From Acidobacteriota bacterium (GTDB lineage: Bacteria > Acidobacteriota > Terriglobia > Bryobacterales > Bryobacteraceae), in contig JANXSF010000021.1 in NCBI GenBank assembly GCA_025352795.1, positions 146,206 through 210,205 on the forward strand: a stretch of DNA of 64,000 bases. Reading direction: 5' to 3'. The notes below the pieces were generated by a model. That model made no database searches. It saw only the letters and a program-made list of their open reading frames with translations, and was not told the origin of the DNA. Positions 20,159-29,462 of the stretch are shown one piece after another. How positions within the stretch are numbered: the stretch's first letter is position 1; each line of letters begins with the position of its first letter. The position numbers and the translations under genes were made by a program.

Positions 20159-22339
20159 ATGACAAGCTCTGAAAAAATAGATTCTCAAACGAGTGATCGA
20201 CTTTCGTGCAGGCACATTTTCCTGCCATCTTTATCTTTTTCAAAACTATACTGCGCCGCACTCTTGCTGCCACTAACGTTAGCGGCGCAAGAACCCATCC
20301 GAGGCTTCTCGCAGAGCAGTGCCAAATCGCAATTGGATTTGGAAGCAAAAGCTGTTGCTGCTCTGGACGCCAATCGCATTGGGTCTCATATAAAAGTGAT
20401 GTCGGCCAAGCCCCACGCCGCTGGCTCCCCGGCATCGAAGCAAGTGGCCGAGTATGCACTGGAACAGTTCCGCAAATGGGGCCTGGACGCCAGGATTGAA
20501 ACCTTTGAAGCCTTGCTGCCATACCCCTTGGAACGATCTCTGGAAATGATTTCCCCGGTTCACTATAAAGCCAAATTGACCGAACCCGTGATCAAGTCCG
20601 ACCCCGATTCCAGCAACGCTCACCAACTTCCCACCTTCAACGCCTACTCCGCATCAGGCGACGTTACTGCCCAAGTGGTTTACGTCAACTACGGTGTTCC
20701 CGAAGATTACGAGTATTTGAAAAAGATGGGAATTGATGTCCGCGGGAAAATTGTTCTGGCCCGTTATGGAAAAAGTTGGCGGGGCACAAAGCCGAAAGTG
20801 GCTGCGGAAAACGGTGCTGCCGCCTGCTTGATTTATTCCGATCCCAAAGACGACGGTTACTGGCGTGGTGACGTCTATCCCAACGGTCCGTTCCGACCTT
20901 CGCAAGGTGTGCAGCGAGGCAGTGTAATGGATATGCCCCTTTACGTAGGCGATCCGCTGACCCCTGGTTGGGCATCGGAACCAGGCGGCAGGAAACTGAC
21001 CATTGCAGAGGCGAAATCGCTGATGAAAATCCCGGTGATGCCGATTAGTTACGGCGACGCTCGCCCCATTCTGGAAAAATTAGGCGGTCCCACTGCTCCT
21101 GACGATTGGCGCGGTGCTTTGCCCTTCACCTACCACATTGGAGCCGGACCGGCGACGGTTCATTTGAAGCTGAAACTCGATAGCGGGATTCGTCCCGTGC
21201 ACAATGTGGTAGGAATGATTGTTGGACAGTTCCCGGATCAGTGGGTGATTTACGGCAATCATCACGATGCCTGGGTGAATGGCGCACACGACCCAATCAG
21301 CGGTGCGGCAGTGGTTCTGGAAACCGCCTACGCCCTAAACAATCTTCGTAAGACCGGCTGGAAACCGAAACGGACGATAGTTTTCACGCTGTGGGATGCT
21401 GAGGAATTTGGGCTAATCGGTTCTACAGAATGGGTAGAAAAACATTTGGCAGAATTGAAAAGCAAGGCTGTTGTTTATGTGAATTCCGATACCAATGGGC
21501 GGGGTTCGTTGGGCAGTGCGGGTTCGTGGTCGCTGGAACAGTTCATGGAACAAGTGGCTCGTGATGTGAAAGATCCCGATTCGGGGAAGAATCTTTTAGA
21601 CGCTCCTCGCCGCGTCACTGCGGATAAGCAGAAAGGATTTCGGCTGGAAGCGTTGGGGGCTGGTTCGGACTATGTGGCGTTTTATCATCATGCGGGAATA
21701 GCCAGTTTGAACCTCGGCTTCGCTGGCACAGATTCCGGTGGAGTGTATCATTCCATCTACGATACCTACGCCTGGTATACCCGCTTCGGCGACAACAAAT
21801 TTGTCTACGGCAAGGCACTGGCTGAAGTGATGTCGCGAACCATTTTGCGCATGGCTGAAGCGCAGGTTTTACCATTTGAGTTCGGCAGGCTGGCTACAGC
21901 AATTCGGCTGCAGGTTGAAGATATTGAAAAGATCAATGCCAAGGGTAACCAGAAAATGGATTGGCAGACGGTTAAGGCTGAGCTGGCGCGCTTGGAATTG
22001 TTGGCCAAACAATTTGAGGCACAAATGATTCGGCTGACTGCTGGAAATGGGAACGGACATCCGGCGCTGTTGGTTGCAAATGCCTCGCTAGCCAAAGCCG
22101 AGCAGGCCTTGTTGATCGATAAAGGCTTGCCCGACAGGCCCTGGTACAAACAGGCATTGTCGGCACCGGGGATGTATACCGGATACGGTGCGAAGACGCT
22201 TCCAGGCATTCGGGAAGCCGCCGATCGCAACCGGTGGGACGATGCTAATGAGCAAGCCAAAGTGCTGGGGAATGTGCTGAAGAAGTTCAATGGCGTGCTG
22301 GAAGAAGTGACCAGCCAATTTGATCGAGTGCGCCCTTAA
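20159..22339 (+). CDS. M28 metallopeptidase, glutamate carboxypeptidase II-like
   Basis: This 726-aa exported zinc aminopeptidase/carboxypeptidase has the layout of the PSMA/transferrin-receptor family. A basic N-terminus and hydrophobic leader (about 30-48) lead into a protease-associated domain (about 140-300), an M28 catalytic domain (about 335-590) and a transferrin-receptor-like dimerisation domain (about 600-726). Zinc ligands can be seen: His in GNHHDAW, Asp in HDPISGAAV, the Glu pair in DAEEFG, Asp in VNSDTNG and His in VYHSIYD. It probably trims peptides in the periplasm. It lies 13 nt after dsbD, so it is likely the last gene of the operon. An inverted repeat begins at its stop codon. 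Confidence 0.9.
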   Translation: MTSSEKIDSQTSDRLSCRHIFLPSLSFSKLYCAALLLPLTLAAQEPIRGFSQSSAKSQLDLEAKAVAALDANRIGSHIKVMSAKPHAAGSPASKQVAEYALEQFRKWGLDARIETFEALLPYPLERSLEMISPVHYKAKLTEPVIKSDPDSSNAHQLPTFNAYSASGDVTAQVVYVNYGVPEDYEYLKKMGIDVRGKIVLARYGKSWRGTKPKVAAENGAAACLIYSDPKDDGYWRGDVYPNGPFRPSQGVQRGSVMDMPLYVGDPLTPGWASEPGGRKLTIAEAKSLMKIPVMPISYGDARPILEKLGGPTAPDDWRGALPFTYHIGAGPATVHLKLKLDSGIRPVHNVVGMIVGQFPDQWVIYGNHHDAWVNGAHDPISGAAVVLETAYALNNLRKTGWKPKRTIVFTLWDAEEFGLIGSTEWVEKHLAELKSKAVVYVNSDTNGRGSLGSAGSWSLEQFMEQVARDVKDPDSGKNLLDAPRRVTADKQKGFRLEALGAGSDYVAFYHHAGIASLNLGFAGTDSGGVYHSIYDTYAWYTRFGDNKFVYGKALAEVMSRTILRMAEAQVLPFEFGRLATAIRLQVEDIEKINAKGNQKMDWQTVKAELARLELLAKQFEAQMIRLTAGNGNGHPALLVANASLAKAEQALLIDKGLPDRPWYKQALSAPGMYTGYGAKTLPGIREAADRNRWDDANEQAKVLGNVLKKFNGVLEEVTSQFDRVRP

Positions 22340-22419
22340 GACTGTCCGCAGATGAACGCAGATAACACCAACAACATTGCTGTTTTAGTTAATCTGCGTC
22401 ATCTACGGATAATCGTCTT
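22338..22419. repeat. Extragenic palindromic repeat between the M28 and fliJ genes
   Basis: The left arm at 22344-22365 (begins GTCCGCAGATGAACGC) and the right arm at 22389-22410 (begins TTAATCTGCGTC) are imperfect reverse complements, and AAGAC/GTCTT extends the pairing to 22338-22419. The right arm encodes the last residues of FliJ. The left arm is nearly identical, over 23 nt with two differences, to 30972-30994, so both belong to one dispersed repeat family. It may also serve as a bidirectional terminator for the two convergent operons. Confidence 0.65.
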
Positions 22420-22841
22420 TGCAGGCTGTTGTGGCTTTCTTCGGCTAGCGTTTGCAGTTCTTTATCTGCGGTAATTTGCCACTCTTTGCGGGATTTAGTT
22501 TGCAGTGTTTCGAGCAGTTCAACACGTTGCGTGGCTTCTCGGATAAGACCCTTTGCCGCCGTGATTCGGTGGAATAGTTCCGCTTCGCGAGCTAGGATTC
22601 GGATTTTCTCTTTCTTCAGAAAAGCTGACCGGCTATCGATCTCCACCAGTTCTGGACCAGTAATATATCCGAAATTAGAAAGCGCTTCCGGCCGCTCCCG
22701 GGCTGCCATGCCGATATCGTTGAGTTGCCTTTGACAGTCACCCAGTTCTGCGGTTAAGCGGAACAGTTTCATCTTTTCAACCTCGGCCTGCATCCTGCGT
22801 ATCCGCAGTGCCGATGCAAGTGGGAAGAGGAAACGTTTCAT
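22389..22841 (-). CDS. fliJ: Flagellar export protein FliJ
   Basis: FliJ is a soluble coiled-coil component of the flagellar type III export apparatus. It binds the FliI ATPase ring and FlhA and helps couple ATP hydrolysis and proton motive force to export. The 150-aa protein begins MKRFLFPLASALRIRRMQAEVEK and is nearly all charged helix, as in the family. Its ATG overlaps the fliI stop by 4 nt. The final residues SVDDAD are encoded by one arm of an extragenic repeat, so the C-terminus may differ from relatives. It is the last gene of the minus-strand flagellar operon. Confidence 0.85.
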   Translation of the reverse strand: MKRFLFPLASALRIRRMQAEVEKMKLFRLTAELGDCQRQLNDIGMAARERPEALSNFGYITGPELVEIDSRSAFLKKEKIRILAREAELFHRITAAKGLIREATQRVELLETLQTKSRKEWQITADKELQTLAEESHNSLQRRLSVDDAD

Positions 22842-24181
22842 TTGATTTGCGCGGCCAATTGGGTCAGTTGTTGCAGGGTGTCGTCCAGCCCGTTGTTGGC
22901 ATGTGAATCTTGCCGTAGGAAATTTTCCAGATTCGGTTTCACGCGGATTGCCGAATCAAGGTCGGGGTCGGACCCGGAAACATAGGCTCCCAGTCGAATC
23001 AGATCGGCAGAGCGATGGTAGGAGGCCAGTACCCCTCTAATTTTGCGGGCAGCTTCTTTCTGCTCAGGCGTTGAAATTTGGTTGGCCAACCGACTCACCG
23101 ATTGCAACACGTCGATTGCCGGATAGTGGCCAGCGGCACCCATTTCTCTGGACAGTATAATGTGTCCATCGACAATTCCGCGCACCGCATCGCAGATGGG
23201 TTCATTGAAGTCATCTCCTTCCACCAGGACTGTGAAATAGCCAGTGATGGACCCGGTCTTGAAATTTCCCGCTCGTTCCAGAATTTTGGGAAGTAAGTTG
23301 AATACGGATGGCGTGTAGCCTTTCTGGCTGGGAGGTTCTCCGGCTGCCAAGCCGATTTCCCGTTGGGCCATGGCCAACCTTGTCACTGAGTCCATGAACA
23401 AAAGCACCTTGGCCCCTTGATCACGAAAGTATTCGGCAACTGCAAGTGCCACAAAAGCTGCTCGAATGCGCAACGGGGCAGGACGATCACTGGTTGATAC
23501 CACCAGTACAGAACGCTTCATCCCTTCAGGACCCAGGTCGCGCTCAATGAATCCACGAACCTCGCGGTTGCGTTCGCCGATCATGGCGATCACACTGACA
23601 TCGGCTGAATTTTGGCGACAAATTGTACCCATTAGAGTGCTTTTACCGACTCCACTGCCGCCGAAAATGCCGATTCTTTGCCCTTCGCCGCACGGCAACA
23701 TACTGTCGATTACTTTGATCCCGGTGGCTATCGGATTGGTGATATCCACCCGTTCCAGGGGACCCGGAGGTGCACCGAACATTGGGTAGTGGGCCTCGGG
23801 GACAAACGGATCGAGCCCATCCATAGGTCGGCCAAAGCCGTCCAGTACCCGTCCTAGCATCGCGCGCGCCACTGGGACGCTCCCTTCGCCAGTACGAGCC
23901 ACTACTCGATCACCCAGGTGTAACCCTCCCGTTTCCTCTAGCGGCATGGAGAGGACTTTTCCTTTGCGGAAACCTACCACCTGCGTGCGGATCGATTGCC
24001 CCGATTTCGTGCGGATTTCGCAAAAATCTCCGACACCAGCAGCGGGACCATCGGATTCCACGAGAAGACCAACCATTTCCGTCACAGACCCTGTGGAAAG
24101 GTGAGTTGGGGCTTTTTCGAGGATTTCGAGATATGGAGCCATGCTCCAGCGTTCGGACTGGTTGAGTAATAATTGACTCAT
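22838..24181 (-). CDS. fliI: Flagellum-specific ATP synthase FliI
   Basis: FliI is the hexameric ATPase at the base of the flagellar export gate, related to F1 beta subunits. The 447-aa protein has a Walker A loop GGSGVGKST at about 172-180, a Walker B-type strand KVLLFMDSVTRLAMAQRE, and the family segment GEPPSQKGYTPSVF. Length is normal. The start overlaps the fliH stop by 4 nt and the stop overlaps the fliJ start by 4 nt, so fliH, fliI and fliJ are tightly coupled, as expected for partners of one complex. Confidence 0.96.
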   Translation of the reverse strand: MSQLLLNQSERWSMAPYLEILEKAPTHLSTGSVTEMVGLLVESDGPAAGVGDFCEIRTKSGQSIRTQVVGFRKGKVLSMPLEETGGLHLGDRVVARTGEGSVPVARAMLGRVLDGFGRPMDGLDPFVPEAHYPMFGAPPGPLERVDITNPIATGIKVIDSMLPCGEGQRIGIFGGSGVGKSTLMGTICRQNSADVSVIAMIGERNREVRGFIERDLGPEGMKRSVLVVSTSDRPAPLRIRAAFVALAVAEYFRDQGAKVLLFMDSVTRLAMAQREIGLAAGEPPSQKGYTPSVFNLLPKILERAGNFKTGSITGYFTVLVEGDDFNEPICDAVRGIVDGHIILSREMGAAGHYPAIDVLQSVSRLANQISTPEQKEAARKIRGVLASYHRSADLIRLGAYVSGSDPDLDSAIRVKPNLENFLRQDSHANNGLDDTLQQLTQLAAQIK

Positions 24182-24882
24182 CTCCCCTCCAAACGATCGG
24201 CAAACCCGCGTTCGATTTCTTGCAACTGAGTGCCAACGCCAGCGTCCAGTTCGCCACGCACCGTGTCGAATCGAATTGCCCCTTTTTCCAAACTCCCATC
24301 GGCGATGATTTCAATGGACGGGGGCAGCCCTGCGGCGAGAAGTGAATTTCGCAGGATTTCAACTTCCAGGGGGTGCATGCGGATGCACTGGACTTCGCGG
24401 ATCGCAATTCGTTCCAGGGCAGCTTTCACTACGCCGGAAAGGGCGTGCGGATCAATGGACAATTCCCGATGGAGTATTTTCTTGGCGATAGCGAGTGAAA
24501 GATTGACGATATCCTGCTCTGCTTCCTGTCGGATGCGACGGCGTAGAGTCGCAAATTCGGTAATGGAAACTGCCATTTGATCGTAAATCTGTTTTGCAGC
24601 CTGTGCCGATTTTTCAAACCCAGTGCGCTCTCCTTCACGATGGCCTTTGTCGTATCCTTGCTGGTTGGCCATTGCCAGGCAAGCATCGCTGACGCCGGGT
24701 TCCTGTTGTGGCGCGGCAATGCCGGGAAAATCGTAGAGTTGCGCTTCGCCGCTGTCGTTGAGAATTCTGGGGAGTTCAGAAGGTACAAAGGGGTGCGGTA
24801 CACCACTGCCCACCCCGGCATTGGACCATGCAATTCGATGCAATGTTCTAGCTTGGGTGCGTCCAATAATTCTAGTCGACAT
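24178..24882 (-). CDS. fliH: Flagellar assembly protein FliH
   Basis: FliH is the negative regulator and stator-like partner of FliI and tethers the ATPase to the C-ring. The 234-aa product has a divergent N-terminal region, a helical segment with small residues (GYDKGHREGERTGFEKS), and the conserved C-terminal half: QDIVNLSLAIAKKILHREL followed by the FliH/V-ATPase E-subunit-like domain ending GGELDAGVGTQL-type (here GELDAGVGTQLQEIERGF). The start overlaps the fliG stop by 11 nt. Position between fliG and fliI supports the call. Confidence 0.9.
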   Translation of the reverse strand: MSTRIIGRTQARTLHRIAWSNAGVGSGVPHPFVPSELPRILNDSGEAQLYDFPGIAAPQQEPGVSDACLAMANQQGYDKGHREGERTGFEKSAQAAKQIYDQMAVSITEFATLRRRIRQEAEQDIVNLSLAIAKKILHRELSIDPHALSGVVKAALERIAIREVQCIRMHPLEVEILRNSLLAAGLPPSIEIIADGSLEKGAIRFDTVRGELDAGVGTQLQEIERGFADRLEGR

Positions 24883-25906
24883 ATTGGTCGCTACCGCCCC
24901 CGCGCATGCTGATTACCCCTTCTGATTCCAATTGACGAACGACTGCGATAATTTGCTGTTGACCGCTTTCCACCTCTTTAATTTTGACCGGACCCAAAGA
25001 ATCCAGATCTTCTTTCATCATCTCTGCGCCGCGTTGGGACATGCATTGCAGGAAATGACCTTTCAAATTTTCACTGGTTCCTTTTAACGCCAGCGTCAGG
25101 ATTTTCTTATCTACGCGAGTGAGCACTTCTTTGATGGCATTTTGATCCAGCGCCAGAAGATCTTCAAAGACGAACATCAGTTGTCGAACGGTTTCGACCA
25201 GTTCCGGGGCATCGCCCTCAATATTGTCGAGGATCTCACGGCTCGATTTCGTATCCAGACGGTTAAACATTTCCGCAACGGCCCGAACGCCTCCGTAGGA
25301 CTTGCGGTCGACAACCCCCAAGGACTTCAATTTCTGACTGATGATGTTGGCAATTCGAGCAATAATATCGGGAGAAATCTGATCCAGATTGCTCATCCGC
25401 AGTGCGACATCGGATCGTATTTCGACCGGTAAAGAGGTGAGCAGCGCGGCCGCCTGGGCGGGATTCAAATTGCAAAGAATCAGAGCAATGGTTTGTGGAT
25501 GCTCACCATGAATGAATTTGGCCAACTGTTGTGGGTCAGCTTTTTGAAGGGCGTCAAAGCTCCCGGATTCAGAGCCAAGCGTCTTCATCAAACGATCCAG
25601 CAAAACACCGGCATGTTCTGGCCCAAAGGCTGAAATCAGGATTTTTCGGGCATAGCTTATGCCTCCTTTCAAAACATATTCATGGGCCAGGGTCATCTGG
25701 TGGAACTGCTCCAATACCTGTTCCCCAATTTCACTGGTCACAGAAGACACACGAGCGATCTCCTGTCCAAGATGTTGCACTTCGCCGTCATCGAGGTGCT
25801 TCAGGATCTCAGCACTGGCATCTTCTCCCAACATCAATAGGACAATGGCCGCTTTACGGATCCCGGAAAGTTCCTGTTTCTCTTCAGCTTCAGCGACGGC
25901 GGTCAT
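24872..25906 (-). CDS. fliG: Flagellar motor switch protein FliG
   Basis: FliG forms the upper part of the C-ring, binds FliF and meets the stator, so it is central to torque and direction switching. The 344-aa protein has the three usual domains. The N-terminal one begins LSGIRKAAIVLLMLG. The middle domain contains EHPQTIALILCNL, the EHPQ motif. The C-terminal domain contains VFEDLLALDQNAIKEVLTRVD with the charged torque helix and ends in MRGGGSDQYVD. It follows fliF by 24 nt in the operon. Length is typical of the family. Confidence 0.96.
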   Translation of the reverse strand: MTAVAEAEEKQELSGIRKAAIVLLMLGEDASAEILKHLDDGEVQHLGQEIARVSSVTSEIGEQVLEQFHQMTLAHEYVLKGGISYARKILISAFGPEHAGVLLDRLMKTLGSESGSFDALQKADPQQLAKFIHGEHPQTIALILCNLNPAQAAALLTSLPVEIRSDVALRMSNLDQISPDIIARIANIISQKLKSLGVVDRKSYGGVRAVAEMFNRLDTKSSREILDNIEGDAPELVETVRQLMFVFEDLLALDQNAIKEVLTRVDKKILTLALKGTSENLKGHFLQCMSQRGAEMMKEDLDSLGPVKIKEVESGQQQIIAVVRQLESEGVISMRGGGSDQYVD

Positions 25907-25930
25907 AGCTTCTCCATATTGATTTTGCTG

Positions 25931-27739
25931 CTATTTTTCTGCCAGCCAGGTGCGAATCAGTTGCGCCATACCTTGGGGATTCTTTTTCGTTTCTTCGCTC
26001 AAATGCTTGGCCAGGACTTCTCCGCGCTGGGTGGTGGCAGCGGGTTTTTTCAACTGCGAAACAGCATCTTCGGTCAGCTTTCGATGGAGACGATCAGCCT
26101 CGCTGAGGGAACTTTCGTATTCCTTCAATGCCTGCTCCGGATTTAGTGAGATCGCTTGTGCTCCAGGAGGCAAAGCTTGACCGGGTGCAGCAGTTTGACC
26201 GGCGGGCACTAAAATCTGCTTTTGCTCTGTAGATTCGGAGCCGGCAATGGCCTTTTTACGACTCACCATGCCGCCCACTTTCCTGCCGATTGCGCGTAGG
26301 ATGAGCAGCGGGATTGCCACCACAAACAAGGCGAATAAGATGATGGTTGCCGTAAAGTATTTCCATTGCACAAGATCGTTCAACTGCTCTTCCAGTTGCG
26401 GTTTGAGCCAGCCCGGCACCCAATTAGGCAAAGCGATCTTTTGTTTTTGGCCATCTAGTTTGATTGGCGCCGGACCCTGCGTTGCCTGGGTTGCTTCAAA
26501 GGGAATAGCTTCTACAATCAATTGATCTCCGCGGTCGGCAGTGAACCCGATTGCCGCCGCGACAACATCTTTAATGGCTTTCAGACGTTCTGGCGTAGGA
26601 GGTTCGACGATCTTCTTTGCCTTGTCCCCGACGCCTTCAAAACGTACATTATGATCTACCAGAACGGAGGCGGATACCCGTTTGACCATCCCTTGTGGAA
26701 GCTTCAAGTGACGGACCAGTCGACTGGTTTGGTAGTTGATGTTTTCAGTCTTGCGCTGCTGTCCACCCGACCCGCCGCCCGCTCTCGCGATTGGCCGGGG
26801 AAGATTACTGGGTGTACCGGGAACTCCCGCAGCCGCCGCGAGCGCACCCACATCCTCAGTTTTTTGCGATGTGGACATGACACTTTTTGACGGATCGAAT
26901 GTCTCTTCACTTTGTTCGCCACTGGTGAAGTCACATTCCACAGAAATCCCCGTTCGAAAGTGATCCAGTCCTAAAATTGGCTCCAGCGTCTGGTTGATTT
27001 TTGTCTGAATCGCCGATTCCACTTTTTGCCGGTAATCCAGCAGTGCTTCAGAATTCGTTGCACTATCGGCATCCGTTCTGCGAGACGGATTCAGCAGAGC
27101 GCCACGCATATCAAGGACAGCTACATCATCGGGATTCAGGCCTTCCACAGCATTGGCGGTGAGCCGCATTATGGCCACTACATTGGTGGAGATCAGTCTG
27201 GACCCGGGCTTTACTTTGAGGAGAACACTAGCTTTGGCCGGTTGACGATTTTCAAGGAAGATACTTTGTTTAGGGAATGTGATGTGAACCCTGGCCGTTT
27301 CCACTTCACTGATGGACATAATAGACCGTTCCAGTTCGCCTTCCACTGCGCGATGGTAATTTACCTGTTCGGCAAATTCGCTGGATCCGAAATTGTTACG
27401 GTCGAAGAGTTCATAGCCGATACGACCTGTTTTCGGCAATCCAACCGAGGCCATATTGATTCGCAATTCGTCGAGCTTCGCCGCAGGAACTTTGATGGTG
27501 GTTCCGCCATCGGCCAAACGGAATTCCACGTTCGATTCCTTCAATTTGGTGAGTATTTGACCGGCCTCTTCCCCGCTTACATTGGTGAACAATGTTTTGA
27601 AACCGCTCTCTTTATTCCAGTTCAGCAGGAAAGCGAAGAACGCAACAGCCACAATGGCAGCGATTGCCACCACCGTTCGCTGCCGAATGGTGAGGGAAAG
27701 TACAACACGACGAAATTGTTCCAGGAGTTGATTGGGCAT
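25931..27739 (-). CDS. fliF: Flagellar MS-ring protein FliF
   Basis: FliF forms the MS ring in the inner membrane on which the C-ring and export gate assemble. The 602-aa protein has a first membrane helix at about 24-45, the periplasmic YscJ/FliF domain (FTNVSGEEAGQILTKLKE onwards), the FliF C-terminal domain with LDHFRTGISVECDF, a second membrane helix at about 455-478, and a cytoplasmic tail that binds FliG. An insert rich in Ala, Gly and Pro near 300-340 is variable in the family. The gene follows fliE by 13 nt and precedes fliG. Confidence 0.95.
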   Translation of the reverse strand: MPNQLLEQFRRVVLSLTIRQRTVVAIAAIVAVAFFAFLLNWNKESGFKTLFTNVSGEEAGQILTKLKESNVEFRLADGGTTIKVPAAKLDELRINMASVGLPKTGRIGYELFDRNNFGSSEFAEQVNYHRAVEGELERSIMSISEVETARVHITFPKQSIFLENRQPAKASVLLKVKPGSRLISTNVVAIMRLTANAVEGLNPDDVAVLDMRGALLNPSRRTDADSATNSEALLDYRQKVESAIQTKINQTLEPILGLDHFRTGISVECDFTSGEQSEETFDPSKSVMSTSQKTEDVGALAAAAGVPGTPSNLPRPIARAGGGSGGQQRKTENINYQTSRLVRHLKLPQGMVKRVSASVLVDHNVRFEGVGDKAKKIVEPPTPERLKAIKDVVAAAIGFTADRGDQLIVEAIPFEATQATQGPAPIKLDGQKQKIALPNWVPGWLKPQLEEQLNDLVQWKYFTATIILFALFVVAIPLLILRAIGRKVGGMVSRKKAIAGSESTEQKQILVPAGQTAAPGQALPPGAQAISLNPEQALKEYESSLSEADRLHRKLTEDAVSQLKKPAATTQRGEVLAKHLSEETKKNPQGMAQLIRTWLAEK

Positions 27740-27752
27740 TCAGAGGACGCTG

Positions 27753-28064
27753 CTACATCTGCATGCGCATGATTTCCTGATAGGCATTCACAACTTTATT
27801 GCGTACCTGCAAAAAGGCTTCGAACGCTAATTCAGCTCGCTGAGTATTCAGAACTACGTTATGAATTTCTTCGTTTTCTCCGGCCAGGAACCGGTTGACA
27901 CTATCCACAGAAGTGGTCCGGGCTTCTTCTACACGGCCAATCGCTTCAGCCAAAGCTGCTTTAAATTCACCGCCGCCTTTCCCTTCTGGCTGAAAAGTGG
28001 GGGACCGAATCGGGTCAATCGGTAAGGATGCTTGTCCCAGAACTTGCTGTAATAAATTGGCCAT
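27753..28064 (-). CDS. fliE: Flagellar hook-basal body protein FliE
   Basis: FliE is the small helical adaptor joining the MS ring to the proximal rod and is exported first by the flagellar apparatus. The 103-aa protein has the conserved C-terminal half: FKAALAEAIGRVEE, then NEEIHNVVLNTQRAELAFEAFLQVRNKVVNAYQEIMRMQM, which closely fits the family pattern ending in EIMRMQ. The N-terminus is divergent, as is usual. It lies between flgC (18 nt upstream) and fliF. Confidence 0.95.
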   Translation of the reverse strand: MANLLQQVLGQASLPIDPIRSPTFQPEGKGGGEFKAALAEAIGRVEEARTTSVDSVNRFLAGENEEIHNVVLNTQRAELAFEAFLQVRNKVVNAYQEIMRMQM

Positions 28065-28082
28065 GATGTTTTGATTGCGAAG

Positions 28083-28520
28083 CTACCTCAACATATCCAA
28101 GGATCGATGGATCATATCTTTCACGGCGGACATAGCCGATACGTTGGCCTGATAGCCGCGGGTGGCGCTGATCAGATCTACCATCTCTTCAGCCGGATTC
28201 ATGTGTGGAAAGGAGACATAGCCTTCAGCGTCGGCATCGGGATGGCCTGGCAGATAGCGTTTATCGGGTGCGCGGGCGTCTTCTATCACTTCAGAAACTC
28301 GCACGCCGTTCGAGGCTTCCCCCATTTCATTCCTCAAAATGGATTGAAAAGGAGACTGTTGTGATGCCGATTCAAAAATCACATCCCGACGTTTGTAGGG
28401 GCCACCTTGGGAAGTTCTGGTGGTTTCCGCATTGGCCATGTTTTCGACAAGGATTTCCGCTCGCGTGCGTTGCGCCGCCATCCCCGACGCGCTGACAGAC
28501 AGTAGATTGAAGAGGCTCAT
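28083..28520 (-). CDS. flgC: Flagellar basal-body rod protein FlgC
   Basis: FlgC is a proximal rod subunit exported through the basal body. The 145-aa protein starts with the rod-protein motif SVSASGMAAQRTRAEILVENMANAETT. It has the FlgC signature YVSFPHMNPAEEMVDLISATRGYQANVSAMSAVKDM near the C-terminus, including the N-P-E/A-E-M-V-D-L pattern and the ANV motif. Length is normal. It follows flgB with only 5 nt between the stop and the next start. Confidence 0.96.
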   Translation of the reverse strand: MSLFNLLSVSASGMAAQRTRAEILVENMANAETTRTSQGGPYKRRDVIFESASQQSPFQSILRNEMGEASNGVRVSEVIEDARAPDKRYLPGHPDADAEGYVSFPHMNPAEEMVDLISATRGYQANVSAMSAVKDMIHRSLDMLR

Positions 28521-28525
28521 TGATT

Positions 28526-28876
28526 TTATCCTTTGCCTTCCGAAAGGGCGTTTTTAATCGCTTTGAATTCCCCACGCGCCAGAATAGAAACCATTTGAAA
28601 GCGCATGGCGTTTTCCGCGAGCAAGCGCATTTCGCGATCCATATTTACGTTGTTGCCGTCATTCTTTGCCAGTAGATTGCCCGGTTCAATCACTTCTACG
28701 GAGTCTTTCACTGGACCTGAGTTGTGCAGCGTGGAGAGAAATTCGTATTGAAAATCGATGTCTTTGGTACGGTACCCAGGAGTGTCGGCATTGGCCACGT
28801 TGGATGCCACCGTCTTCTGCCTTACGCTAAGCAAGTCCATGTAGCGTTCCAGGTTGTGGGCGATTTGGGGAAGCAC
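28526..28876 (-). CDS. flgB: Flagellar basal-body rod protein FlgB
   Basis: FlgB is a proximal rod protein and the first gene of this eight-gene basal-body operon. The 116-aa protein has the rod-family motif VRQKTVASNVANADTPGYRTKDIDF and the C-terminal MRLLAENAMRFQMVSILARGEFKAIKNAL. The chosen start is GTG at 28876; no in-frame ATG is upstream within the open region, while an ATG 12 codons in would remove a conserved helix. No strong Shine-Dalgarno sequence is visible. The 139 nt upstream contain no recognisable sigma-28 promoter. Confidence 0.93.
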   Translation of the reverse strand: MLPQIAHNLERYMDLLSVRQKTVASNVANADTPGYRTKDIDFQYEFLSTLHNSGPVKDSVEVIEPGNLLAKNDGNNVNMDREMRLLAENAMRFQMVSILARGEFKAIKNALSEGKG

Positions 28877-29015
28877 GGAAGGGTTAAGGCAGGTAAGGGG
28901 CCAAAGGTGGGGGGCACGTTATTGCCACCGAATTAGCCCTGTTAAGGGGGGAAATGTGTTGAAAAAATGCCGACGTGCTAAAAAAATGACGGAAGTAGCC
29001 GGGTTGAGTAAGGGG

Positions 29016-29462
29016 CTACCACCCCTCGTAAATAGTGGGGTAGGCTGTTTCCATTTCGGAAGCGATTTCAATTGCTGTCCCAATTTGAACCAATTCCCCG
29101 GTCCCGATGCCGGGGCAGTATCGTCCGGCCAGGGTCCATTCTTTGCGGCTCTTAACCAGTTCCGGCCAGAACGGGAAGGTACGGCACTGAACTGGTTTCA
29201 CGGGATGAATGGAACAGCCACCTTGGAGCAGAAAATGGCATTGTGATTTTTGGGGCTTGCGCAAACGAAGCAGATGTTTTGTGCGGTAGACGTATTTGGA
29301 TTCGAACGCCTGCACAGTCATGCCGACGAATTTCGCAGCGTTGGCCATGTCTTTCTCAGTCAGGTATACGTAGCCTTTTTGATCGCAGCAGTTGATGCAT
29401 CCGGGAACACAACTGAATTGCAGTGCACCTGTTTTAATGGGATTTGTTTTTAACCGTGGCAT
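29016..29462 (-). CDS. YkgJ family cysteine-cluster protein
   Basis: This 148-aa protein belongs to the YkgJ/UPF0153 family of cysteine-cluster proteins, thought to bind zinc or an iron-sulfur centre. The cysteines are arranged as CVPGCINCC near residue 20, C at the middle of SQCHFLLQGGCSIHPVKPVQCRTFPF, and C in GRYCPGIG, in the family order. The biochemical role is unknown. Its ATG is nested within the last codons of the tetraheme cytochrome gene (13-nt overlap), which implies translational coupling. That suggests a role connected with the cytochrome, perhaps metal handling, but this is only inference. Confidence 0.8.
   Translation of the reverse strand: MPRLKTNPIKTGALQFSCVPGCINCCDQKGYVYLTEKDMANAAKFVGMTVQAFESKYVYRTKHLLRLRKPQKSQCHFLLQGGCSIHPVKPVQCRTFPFWPELVKSRKEWTLAGRYCPGIGTGELVQIGTAIEIASEMETAYPTIYEGW

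Noticed and set aside
28890..28930. Sigma-54-like GG/GC elements upstream of flgB
   Set aside because: The spacing between GG and GC is one base short on both strands, so a sigma-54 promoter is not supported.
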